Source of the DNA: Planctomycetota bacterium
GTDB lineage: Bacteria; Planctomycetota; UBA1135; UBA2386
DNA: 64,000 nucleotides
Direction of reading: 5' to 3'
Assembly: GCA_020638695.1 (NCBI GenBank)
Contig: JACKIB010000014.1
Span: 62,001 to 126,000, forward strand
The position numbers and the translations under genes are program-made. Shown here piece after piece: positions 45,538-53,464 of the stretch. How positions within the stretch are numbered: the stretch's first letter is position 1; the number at the start of each line of letters is the position of its first letter. Under the pieces are notes generated by a model. It ran no database searches. It was not told the DNA's origin and was given only the letters and a program-made list of their open reading frames with translations.

Positions 45538-46335
45538 TCACAGGTCCTGGCGGTCGAAGGACCGCCAGGCCGCCGCGGTGCAGCTCGCGAACACGCCGAG
45601 CAGCACCGCGGACGAACCGACCATCGGCTCACCCTTGAGGATCACCCGCAGCGGTTGGAACCAATGGAACGGGCTGAGCCATTCGACCACCGCAAGGCGC
45701 GACGAAAGGGTCCCGAGTACGTGCAGGAGGTAGGCCGCGGCGATGCAGCCGATCAGTTGGGCTAGTGCGCGCCCTCGCCGTTTCTGCGCGCAGCCGAACC
45801 AGAGCCCGACGCCGCCGAACGCCAGCAGGAGCGTCGCGAGTCCCAAGCAACCAGGTAGGTAGGTCGACACCGACAGCGGCTGCGGCAGATCGAGGGACCG
45901 AAAGCCGATCGCCACACCGAGCAGCAGGCAACCCGGCCAGGCCACCGCCCCCAGCACGACCAGCAGCGCGGTGGCGGCGAAGTACTCGCCACGCCGCAGG
46001 CGCTGGGCGACCTGCAGGTCGAGGAATCCGCTCTCGCGTTCGCTGGCCGGGGTGGTCGCGGCGCTGAGTACCTGACTCAGCGAGGCGAGCAACACGACCG
46101 GGTGTTCGAACGCGAACGCCGGGAAGGCGCGGAACGACACCTCGCCGATCTGTTGTTCGACCAACCGCTGGATCCACTTCGGCATCTTCGCGAGCAGTTC
46201 GCCCACGCCGGGACCGCGGTCGATCGTGGTCCCGATCCACAGCAGCAGGACCGGGAAGCCGGTCAGTGCGAGCGCCAACACCACCAGCAGGGTTCGCTGT
46301 CTCCGTAGCTTCTGCGCGAGCAGTGCGGCGATCAC
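45538..46335 (-). CDS. ABC transporter permease, ABC-2 type
   Basis: 265 residues with six hydrophobic segments: at about 15-35, 75-95, 110-145 (two), 155-185 and 235-255. A large extracytoplasmic loop after the first helix (residues 40-70) is typical of ABC-2 type permeases. The start ATG at 46335 overlaps the stop of the ATPase gene as ATGA. It forms the membrane channel for the exporter; the substrate is unknown. The convergent 44280 gene ends seven bases away. Confidence 0.8.
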   Translation of the reverse strand: MIAALLAQKLRRQRTLLVVLALALTGFPVLLLWIGTTIDRGPGVGELLAKMPKWIQRLVEQQIGEVSFRAFPAFAFEHPVVLLASLSQVLSAATTPASERESGFLDLQVAQRLRRGEYFAATALLVVLGAVAWPGCLLLGVAIGFRSLDLPQPLSVSTYLPGCLGLATLLLAFGGVGLWFGCAQKRRGRALAQLIGCIAAAYLLHVLGTLSSRLAVVEWLSPFHWFQPLRVILKGEPMVGSSAVLLGVFASCTAAAWRSFDRQDL

Positions 46336-47246
46336 GGCGAGACCTCCGGGTCCGCGCTGTAGATCTGCCGGAACGCCTGGTCGAGCTCCGGCTCGGGGAA
46401 CACCAGATCAGCGATCGAGTGCCGCGCCAGGAGTCGCAGCAGCGGGTCGAGGTCGCTGCCGACGTGCAGCACGACGCCGCGTGGCGTCGTCTCCACCACC
46501 CTGGCACCGATCGCTGCCAGCTCCATCAGCGGTGCGGGCCCCCGGAACTGCACGACCATGGTGCGGTGCAGCGAGCGGCGCAGGGCCGCGACGCTGGACA
46601 CCTGCACCAGCCGCCCGGCGCGCAGCACTGCCACCCGTGAGCAGGTGCGGTCGACCTCGGAGAGCACGTGCGAGGAGTGGAAAACGGTCCGGCCGGCGGC
46701 CTGCGCCTCGCGCAACAGATCGAACACCGCCTCGCGGACCAGTGGGTCGAGTCCCGAAGTCGGTTCGTCGAGGATCAGGAGATCGGGGTCGTGCTGGAAC
46801 GCGGCAACCAGTCCGACCTTCTGCTTCGTGCCGCGCGAGCAGTCGCGCAGTGAGCGGCGTAGGTCGGCAGCGCTCAGCCGCAGGCGTTCGCACAGTTCGC
46901 CACGTCGCTGCGCAGAGGCCGACGGGCGCTGCAGCCGGGCCAGGAATGCGAGCAGCTTCGCGGCAGTCAACCGCAGGTCGAGTCCGAGTTCCCCGGGCAG
47001 GTAACCGATCCGGCTGCGCACCGCAGGATCGCGCGGGGATCCACCGCAGACCCGCGCTTGCCCGCGAGTCGGCCGAATCAGGTCGAGCAGGAGCCGGATC
47101 GTCGTGGTCTTGCCGGCGCCGTTGGGACCGAGGAAGCCGAGCACTTCACCGCCATCGACGCGAAGTTCGAGGCCTTCGAGGCCGATCGCGGCCCCGTAGT
47201 GCTTGGTCAAGTCACGGGTCTCGAGGACGGGGTCCACAGTGGGCAT
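46332..47246 (-). CDS. ABC transporter ATP-binding protein
   Basis: 304 residues. Walker A GPNGAGKT at 40-47, Q-loop region in the LPGELGL segment, a signature segment SRGTKQKVGLVAAFQHDP with the L-S-G-G-Q motif replaced by S-R-G-T-K-Q, and Walker B DLLILDEPTSGLDP. The H-loop follows in VFHSSHVLSEVD. The C-terminal 70 residues form the extension seen in drug- and Na+-type ABC-2 exporters. It powers the permease at 45538. The S-R-G-T-K-Q signature is a known variant of this subfamily. ATG at 47246; upstream is a 600-base region. Confidence 0.92.
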   Translation of the reverse strand: MPTVDPVLETRDLTKHYGAAIGLEGLELRVDGGEVLGFLGPNGAGKTTTIRLLLDLIRPTRGQARVCGGSPRDPAVRSRIGYLPGELGLDLRLTAAKLLAFLARLQRPSASAQRRGELCERLRLSAADLRRSLRDCSRGTKQKVGLVAAFQHDPDLLILDEPTSGLDPLVREAVFDLLREAQAAGRTVFHSSHVLSEVDRTCSRVAVLRAGRLVQVSSVAALRRSLHRTMVVQFRGPAPLMELAAIGARVVETTPRGVVLHVGSDLDPLLRLLARHSIADLVFPEPELDQAFRQIYSADPEVSP

Positions 47247-47846
47247 TGTCGCAGCGTGGGCGGCTCGAGCTCGGATGATTCACGCGCAGCGCCGCGAGAT
47301 CGTGCCAGGTCGCATCGGTGGCGGTCCGCAACCGGGAATGCGGCCACGCTGACCGGGCACATGGGTGACCCCTGACCCCGCACTTCGGATGCACCGGCGG
47401 GTCGTCTGCCTCTTCGCGCGGAGCTGCACTCCGAGGATGTGTGCCCGGCCTGTCGCGACAAAGTCCGCACCCACGAGCGCACCGAGTTGGCGAGCCCGAA
47501 TGACCGGCGGGGTTCGCCTCCATACAGTGATGCTCGAAGCTCCGGCCGCCAGCACCCCATGGGATCAGCGCCCTCGAGCAGGTAGTTGGTCGTCGCTCGT
47601 CGCGGGGCGAGCGTGGTTACCTCGACACGAGATCCTGTTGCAACAGGGAATATTGCCGGAGTGGGTACACCACACTCGGGATTCGTGATACAACCCCTTT
47701 CGAATCGGCATCTTCGCTTCCGGTCGGGATGCCTGCCGCCGCCCCCGGTGATCGTTGCCCTTCGGTTGTCAGCACCACCATTTTTCCCGGTCGAACGACG
47801 ACTGTCGTGCGCAAGGACAGCCAACCGGCCCTGTCAGAGGTTCCCT
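47247..47846. other. 600-base intergenic region
   Basis: No gene is supported, although frames stay open on both strands. It contains a tandem TGACCCC motif near 47365-47378, and a perfect 14-base palindrome at 47634-47647. The last 100 bases before 47847 may hold the promoter of the exported protein. Confidence 0.5.
47634..47647. repeat. Perfect 14-base palindrome CCTGTTGCAACAGG
   Basis: Two-fold symmetric site 200 bases before the exported-protein gene; it could be a repressor or dimeric regulator site. Length and symmetry are modestly unusual, and no second copy was noticed. Confidence 0.35.
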
Positions 47847-48974
47847 ATGAAGCAGATCATCATCGCAATCCTGCCCGCCTTGATCACTCCGCTCGCCGCC
47901 CAGGTCACGTCCCCGAGCGGCTACCTCACTGTTCCGGGAGAGTTCGGGTCGAGTCGCCTCGGGGCGCATTCGAACTCGCGCCAGATGCACTTCGACGGCG
48001 AGTGGCGTGGTACCGCGTTGCAGTTGACGGAAGTTGCGTACCGACTCGACTTCGTCGAGCACGATGCAACACCGGCCCGAGCGTGGCAGCGAGTCACCCT
48101 CGACGTGGCCGAGTGCGACATGGCACGGATCACGACCGTGTTCGACAAGAACCCGCTGACCCAGCCGACGCGGGTCTTCGACCAGGCCGTGGTGTGGCCG
48201 GCACAATCGGGCTTCCCCAGCAACACATTGCCGCCGTTCGGCGGCGTCACGGGGGCCTTTCGGTTCCCGTTCAGCCGCGCATACGCGTACTCCGGCAACA
48301 ACGACCTCTGTTTGGACTACGTGTTTTCCGGGGGAGGCCTGATCAACTCCGGCGCCTGGTCCCCCACTGGCGAGCCGTATGCACTCGATAGTGCGGCAAG
48401 CCTCAGCCACGTACAGCGCTTCGCGGTCCCCGCCGGGGTCGGCTGCACGGACGGCGGGGTGCCGCTCAGCGTCCCGTCGCGCATGCACCTCGGAGTCGAA
48501 GCGTGGGACCGCGTCGTGTCGCCACCGAATCTGCAAGGGCGCTACGCACTCTACACCCAGTCGCAGTTCACCGCGCCGAACCGCCCCGTCCTGCTGGCGC
48601 TGGGCATCGGTGGTTCGGCGGCGGGGATCGCGATCCCCGGAGTGACCTGCGCGCGACTGCACGTCAATCCCACCGCACCGACCATCTTTGCCGTGTCGAT
48701 CGCCGACAGGGTCGGCTTCGCCTCGACCAACTTCGGCACCCTGCCGTACGACCCGGGATACGTCGGCCTCGAACTCTGGGGCCAGGCGGCGTGGAGCGAC
48801 ACCGTGAGCTCCGGATTGTCGTTCACGCCGGGCGTGTCGGTGAAGGTGCCCGAGCTGCCGCGCGTGGTGCGCCGCGCCGTGGTCTACCAGCCCGACATCG
48901 TCGGATCCGGGCGCACCACCGGGCTGCCGGCGGACTGGAACATCGGCTCGAACCCGCTGGTTCGCTACCGCTGA
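47847..48974 (+). CDS. Exported protein of unknown function
   Basis: 375 residues. The ATG at 47847, preceded by AGAGG at 47836-47840, starts a signal peptide (MKQIIIAILPALITPLAAQ). The rest is predicted mostly beta: TSPSGYLTVPGEFGSSRLGA, HFDGEWRGTALQLTEVAYRL, then a series of strands and a Cys pair (GVGCTDGG and GVTCARLHV) that may form a disulfide. The style resembles planctomycete secreted proteins with a carbohydrate-binding-like fold, but no family is recognised. Frame open further upstream has no support. Location is likely extracytoplasmic. Confidence 0.6.
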   Translation: MKQIIIAILPALITPLAAQVTSPSGYLTVPGEFGSSRLGAHSNSRQMHFDGEWRGTALQLTEVAYRLDFVEHDATPARAWQRVTLDVAECDMARITTVFDKNPLTQPTRVFDQAVVWPAQSGFPSNTLPPFGGVTGAFRFPFSRAYAYSGNNDLCLDYVFSGGGLINSGAWSPTGEPYALDSAASLSHVQRFAVPAGVGCTDGGVPLSVPSRMHLGVEAWDRVVSPPNLQGRYALYTQSQFTAPNRPVLLALGIGGSAAGIAIPGVTCARLHVNPTAPTIFAVSIADRVGFASTNFGTLPYDPGYVGLELWGQAAWSDTVSSGLSFTPGVSVKVPELPRVVRRAVVYQPDIVGSGRTTGLPADWNIGSNPLVRYR

Positions 48975-49089
48975 CCGATCGATCGGGTGGCGTCGAACGG
49001 GCGCCATTCACTCCCCGGGGTGCCCGCGGCCCGCGCGGTATCCCGCCCTGGCGCGTCGCGGGATCACCGCTCCTCGAAAGAGGCGCCGT

Positions 49090-52000
49090 CTACCGGCCCC
49101 GCCCCCGCAGTGCTCGCGCCACCAGTGCCTCCTGCTGCACCTTGTGCGCCTGCAGGAACCCGGTGGCCGGGCTCGCCGCGGCGGGACGTCCGACATACTC
49201 GTCGAACCGCTGCCACGTGGCGACGAACGTCCACGCCCCCATGTTCTGCGGCTCTTCCTGACACCACACCAGCGCCTTGCGGTTGGGGAACTTCACCAGT
49301 TCCTCCGCCAGCTCCGCGCCGGGGAACGGATAGAGCTGTTCGAGTCGCACCACGGCCGCCGGGTGATTCCCGCGCGCCTGCACCAGGTCGTAGTACACCT
49401 TGCCGCTGCACAGCACGACGCGCTCGACCGCCGCGGGATCGACATCGTCGTCGCCCAGCACGGCGCGGAAGCCGCGCGGGTCAGCCAACTCGTCCGGCAT
49501 TGAGCCGGCGGCGCGCAGCCGTAGCAGGCTCTTGTGGGTGAACAACACCAGCGGCTTGCGCAGCTCGCTCAGCGCCTGCTTGCGGAGCACGTGGAAGTAC
49601 TGCCCCGGCGTCGAGGGAATCGCCACCCGCAGGTTGCCTTCGGCGCACAGCTGCAGGAACCGCTCGGGGCGCGCCGAGCTGTGTTCCGGCCCCTGGCCGT
49701 CGTAGCCGTGTGGCAACAGCAAGGTCAAGCCGCACGCTTGGTGCCACTTCGCCTCGCCAGCGGCGAGGAACTGGTCGATCTGGATCTGCGCGCCGTTGAC
49801 GAAGTCCCCGAACTGAGCTTCCCACAGGGTCAGTCCGGAGGGTGCCGCGACGCTGTAGCCGTACTCGAATCCGAGTGCCGCCTCCTCGCTGAGCAGGCTG
49901 TCGATCACGCTGTAACGCGCTTGGCCGTCGCGCAGGAAGTTGAGTGGGATGAACTTCTCGGCGCTGTCGGTGTCGAGCAGCACGGAATGCCGCTGCGAGA
50001 AGGTGCCGCGGGCGCTGTCCTGGCCGGCCAAGCGCACCGGGATCCCCTGGTTGACGAGCACCGCGAAAGCCAGGTGTTCGGCCAGCGCGAAATCGATCTC
50101 GTGCTCGCCGCGGATCATCGCCTGACGCCGGTCGAGGATCATCCGCACCTTGGGGTGGATCTTCACCGATTCGGGCGGGCTGCACAGCTGGTCGGTGAGG
50201 GTGACCAGCTCGTCGAGCGGCACCGGGGCCGCATCGACCGCCGCCCACGGTGGCACCGGCGGTGCGTCGAGCACTGTGGCGCTGTCCGCCGCGTCGACCG
50301 GCTTTGCCTGGCGCACCTCGTCGAGTGAGCGGCGCAGCCGAGTCTGCAGATCCTCGTTGAACCGATCGATGTCGGACGGCTGGATCACGCCGGCCCGTAC
50401 CAGGTAGTCCTGGTAGATCTCGCGCACCGATGGGTGCGCTTCGATCGTGCGGTACAACACCGGTTGAGTGAACGCGGGCTCATCGCCCTCGTTGTGGCCG
50501 TGCCGCCGGTAGCAGACGATGTCGACCACGACGTCGCGCTGGAACGTCTGCCGGTATTCGAGTGCCAGCTCGACCATCCGCACCGCGGCCAGCGGATCGT
50601 CGCCGTTGACGTGGAAGATCGGCGCCTGGATCGCCTTCGCCACGTCGGTGCAGTAGGCGGTGGAGCGGGCATCGGAGGGCAGCGTGGTGTAGCCGATCTG
50701 GTTGTTGACGATGACGTGCACGGTGCCGCCGGTGCGGTAGCCGTGCAGCTGCGACATGTTGAGGGTCTCGGAAACCACTCCCTGTCCGGCGAATGCCGCG
50801 TCGCCGTGGATCAACACCGGCAGGATGGTTGCGCGCCCTTGGTCGCTGGCCAGCTGCTCCTGCTGGGCACGGGCCATCCCCTCCACCACCGGATCGACCG
50901 CTTCGAGGTGGCTGGGGTTGCACGCCAATTCGATCTGCACCTCGCCCGGTGCGCCGCCGCCCACCGCCGGGGTGCGGTAGGTGCCGACCGCGCCGAGGTG
51001 GTACTTCACGTCGCCCGAGCCCTGGGTGGTGTCCGCCGGCAGGTTGCCTTCGAACTCGGAGAAGATGCGCGTCACCGGCTTGCCGAGGATGTGGGCCAGC
51101 ACATTGAGCCGCCCGCGGTGCGCCATTCCGAGCACGACCTTGTCGACGCCGTCCGCGGCGCACTTGGCGAGCAGCGCGTCCAGGGTCGGGATCAAGGTCT
51201 CGGCGCCCTCCAAGGAGAACCGCTTGTGGCCGACGAACTTGGTGTGCAGGAAGCGCTCGAACGCCTCTGCCTCGATCAGTCGGTCGAGCACCCGCAGCTG
51301 GGTCTCGTTCGACAACTCCGCCCGGTTGCGGGTCGACTCCATGCGCTCGCGCAGCCAGTCCTTCTGCTGCGGGTCGGCGATGTGCATGAACTCGGCACCG
51401 ACCTTGGCGCAGTAGGTCGTGCGCAACACCTCGCGGATGTCGCGCAGCGTAGCCATCGGCTTGCCGGTGACGCCGCTGGTGAAGAACTCGCGGTCGAGGT
51501 CCCAGATGCTCAGCCCGTAGGTGCTGAGCTCCAGCTCGGGGAACGACTTGGGCTCGTATTCCAGCGGGTCGAGGTCGGCGAGCAGGTAGCCGCGCACCCG
51601 GTAGGCCCGGATGTACTGCATCACCCGCGCCGCGCGCTCCATCTGCTCGTTCTCGCGCATCGGCGTGCCCATCGCCGCGCGGCGGTCGCGGACGAAGAAC
51701 AGCGGTCGGTGCGGGATCGCCAGGTCGCGGAAGATCTGCGCGTAGAACTCGTCCTGCCCGGCGAGCATCTCGTGCATCCGCTGCAGGAACTCGCCCGACA
51801 CCGCTCCCTGGATGACCCGGTGGTCGTAGGTGCTGGTCAGCGTCATCACCTTGCTGATGCCGAGCTCCGACAGGGTCGTCTCCGCGGCCCCGAGGAACTC
51901 CGCCGGCACGGTGATCGCTCCGGTCGCGAGGATGAAGCTCTGCCCCGACATCAACCGCGGCAGGGAACTCACCGTGCCGATCATGCCCGGGTTGGTGAGC

Positions 52001-52671
52001 GTGCAGGTCGTCTCCTTGAAGTCGTCCGGGGTCAGGCCTCCGCTGCGGGCCTTGGCGATCAGCTCGTTGTAGGCGGCCAGGAAGCCGCCGAAATCCAGGG
52101 CTCCCGCGTTGCGGATGTTCGGCACCACCAGCCCGCGGCTACCATCGCGGTTGGTGGCGTCGACTGCCACGCCGAGGTTGATGGTGTCGGGGGTGTGCCG
52201 GTGCGGGGCGCCGTCGACGCGGCGGAACGAGACGGTGAGCGCCGGCATCTCGGCCAGGGCGCGCACCATCGCGAACGCGATCAGGTGGGTGAAGCTCGCC
52301 TTGCCGCGGTATTCCAGCGCCAGGTGCTGATTGATGATCCGGCGATTCTCCTCGAGGACCTTGACCGGGACCACGCGAGTGGAGGTAGCCGTCGGGATCG
52401 ACAGGCTCTCCTCCATGTTGGTGACGATCCGGGCCGCAACACCTCGAAGCAGTTCGTCGCCGTGCTCGGTTGCCAGCGCCGCGGCCGCTTGCGCCGCAGC
52501 GCGCGGCTCGGGCTCCGGCGGAGCCTGCAACCCGTGCTCTTCGAAGAACCGCCGCCACTCGGCGCCCACCGAACTGGGGGCGGCCATGAAGTCGTGGTAG
52601 ACCTTCTCGACGTAGCCGGCGTTGACGCCGAACAACTCCTCGAAGTCGGCGGTGGTGATCGGGGTTGTCAT
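49090..52671 (-). CDS. kgd: Multifunctional 2-oxoglutarate dehydrogenase (E2 catalytic core fused to E1, Kgd type)
   Basis: 1193 residues, near the 1231 of Mycobacterium KGD. The N-terminal 60 residues resemble the E1o start (TTADFEELFGVNAGYVEKVY), residues 95-330 are a dihydrolipoamide succinyltransferase catalytic domain with H284 in TYDHRVIQGAVSGEF, and the rest is a complete E1 (SucA): MAHRGRLNVLAHILG, the HGDAAFAGQGVVSE thiamine-pyrophosphate motif region, IGYTTLPSDARSTAYCTD, and the C-terminal ALVWCQEEPQNMGAW. No lipoyl domain is present, so the lipoyl carrier must be another protein. It converts 2-oxoglutarate to succinyl-CoA or related products in the citric-acid cycle. Located 59 bases after infC in the same direction; no ribosome site is seen before the ATG at 52671. 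Confidence 0.92.
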   Translation of the reverse strand: MTTPITTADFEELFGVNAGYVEKVYHDFMAAPSSVGAEWRRFFEEHGLQAPPEPEPRAAAQAAAALATEHGDELLRGVAARIVTNMEESLSIPTATSTRVVPVKVLEENRRIINQHLALEYRGKASFTHLIAFAMVRALAEMPALTVSFRRVDGAPHRHTPDTINLGVAVDATNRDGSRGLVVPNIRNAGALDFGGFLAAYNELIAKARSGGLTPDDFKETTCTLTNPGMIGTVSSLPRLMSGQSFILATGAITVPAEFLGAAETTLSELGISKVMTLTSTYDHRVIQGAVSGEFLQRMHEMLAGQDEFYAQIFRDLAIPHRPLFFVRDRRAAMGTPMRENEQMERAARVMQYIRAYRVRGYLLADLDPLEYEPKSFPELELSTYGLSIWDLDREFFTSGVTGKPMATLRDIREVLRTTYCAKVGAEFMHIADPQQKDWLRERMESTRNRAELSNETQLRVLDRLIEAEAFERFLHTKFVGHKRFSLEGAETLIPTLDALLAKCAADGVDKVVLGMAHRGRLNVLAHILGKPVTRIFSEFEGNLPADTTQGSGDVKYHLGAVGTYRTPAVGGGAPGEVQIELACNPSHLEAVDPVVEGMARAQQEQLASDQGRATILPVLIHGDAAFAGQGVVSETLNMSQLHGYRTGGTVHVIVNNQIGYTTLPSDARSTAYCTDVAKAIQAPIFHVNGDDPLAAVRMVELALEYRQTFQRDVVVDIVCYRRHGHNEGDEPAFTQPVLYRTIEAHPSVREIYQDYLVRAGVIQPSDIDRFNEDLQTRLRRSLDEVRQAKPVDAADSATVLDAPPVPPWAAVDAAPVPLDELVTLTDQLCSPPESVKIHPKVRMILDRRQAMIRGEHEIDFALAEHLAFAVLVNQGIPVRLAGQDSARGTFSQRHSVLLDTDSAEKFIPLNFLRDGQARYSVIDSLLSEEAALGFEYGYSVAAPSGLTLWEAQFGDFVNGAQIQIDQFLAAGEAKWHQACGLTLLLPHGYDGQGPEHSSARPERFLQLCAEGNLRVAIPSTPGQYFHVLRKQALSELRKPLVLFTHKSLLRLRAAGSMPDELADPRGFRAVLGDDDVDPAAVERVVLCSGKVYYDLVQARGNHPAAVVRLEQLYPFPGAELAEELVKFPNRKALVWCQEEPQNMGAWTFVATWQRFDEYVGRPAAASPATGFLQAHKVQQEALVARALRGRGR

Positions 52672-52730
52672 GGGCTGCGAAACACGCGCGGCGCGTAGCC
52701 CCGACGATAGCGCCGCGCTGTGTCGCGGCG

Positions 52731-53270
52731 CTACTTCTTCGTCAGCAGCATGATCATCCGTCGGCCCTCGAGGCGCGGCTCGCGTTCCACCTTGGCGACG
52801 TCGGACAGCTGCTCGAACACGTGCTCGCACACCCGCAGCGCGTTGTCCTTGTGCATGACCTCACGGCCGCGCAACAGGCACACGACCTGCACCTTGTCGC
52901 CATCCTCGAAGAATCCCCGCGCCCGCTTGACCTTCACTTGGATGTCGTGCTCGGCGATCTTCGGTCGCACCCGGACCTCTTTCACCTGGACCTGGTGCTG
53001 CTTCTTCTTGTTGGCCTGCTCCTTCTTCTTGGTCTCGTACTTGTACTTGCCGAAGTCCATGATTCGGCAGACCGGGGGGCGCTGGTTCGGCGCGATCTCC
53101 ACCAGGTCGAGACCCTTGGTGTTGGCGATGGCTTGGGCATCCGCGGTCTCCATGACGCCGAGCTGGTTGCCCTCGTCGTCGATGACGCGTACCTGCTTGA
53201 TGCGGATCTGGTGGTTGACCCGGGGTCCGGGGTCGCGGGGGGAGCGCCCGCCCTGGGGCGGCCTAGCCAT
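52731..53270 (-). CDS. infC: Translation initiation factor IF-3
   Basis: 179 residues. The conserved core starts at NHQIRIKQVRVIDDEGNQLG, continues with PPVCRIMDFGKYKYE and ends with RRMIMLLTKK. ATG at 53270 is used; the first 15 residues are Pro/Gly/Arg-rich. IF-3 keeps ribosomal subunits apart and checks the start codon. infC often begins with AUU and lies directly before rpmI; here it begins with ATG and is followed by the 2-oxoglutarate dehydrogenase gene. It follows thrS by 194 bases. Confidence 0.97.
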   Translation of the reverse strand: MARPPQGGRSPRDPGPRVNHQIRIKQVRVIDDEGNQLGVMETADAQAIANTKGLDLVEIAPNQRPPVCRIMDFGKYKYETKKKEQANKKKQHQVQVKEVRVRPKIAEHDIQVKVKRARGFFEDGDKVQVVCLLRGREVMHKDNALRVCEHVFEQLSDVAKVEREPRLEGRRMIMLLTKK

Positions 53271-53464
53271 TCAGGATCATCCTCTGTCGCATGCTCTGGG
53301 CAGACTCCTTTGGTTTGGGTTGGATTGGGTTCGGATCGAACTGAACTCGGTCGGACGTCGGAAGGCGCCGAGCGGGTGGGACGGGGATCATAGCCGGTGC
53401 CGGTGGCGCGGCGCATCCCCCTGGTGCCCCGAGCCGGCGGATTCGCGCCCCGGAGCTGCCCCTC

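Noticed and set aside
47207..47824. A 205-codon minus-strand frame in the 600-base gap
   Set aside because: The composition looks random, with no start signal, and no family is recognised. It may be decayed sequence but is not supportable as a gene.
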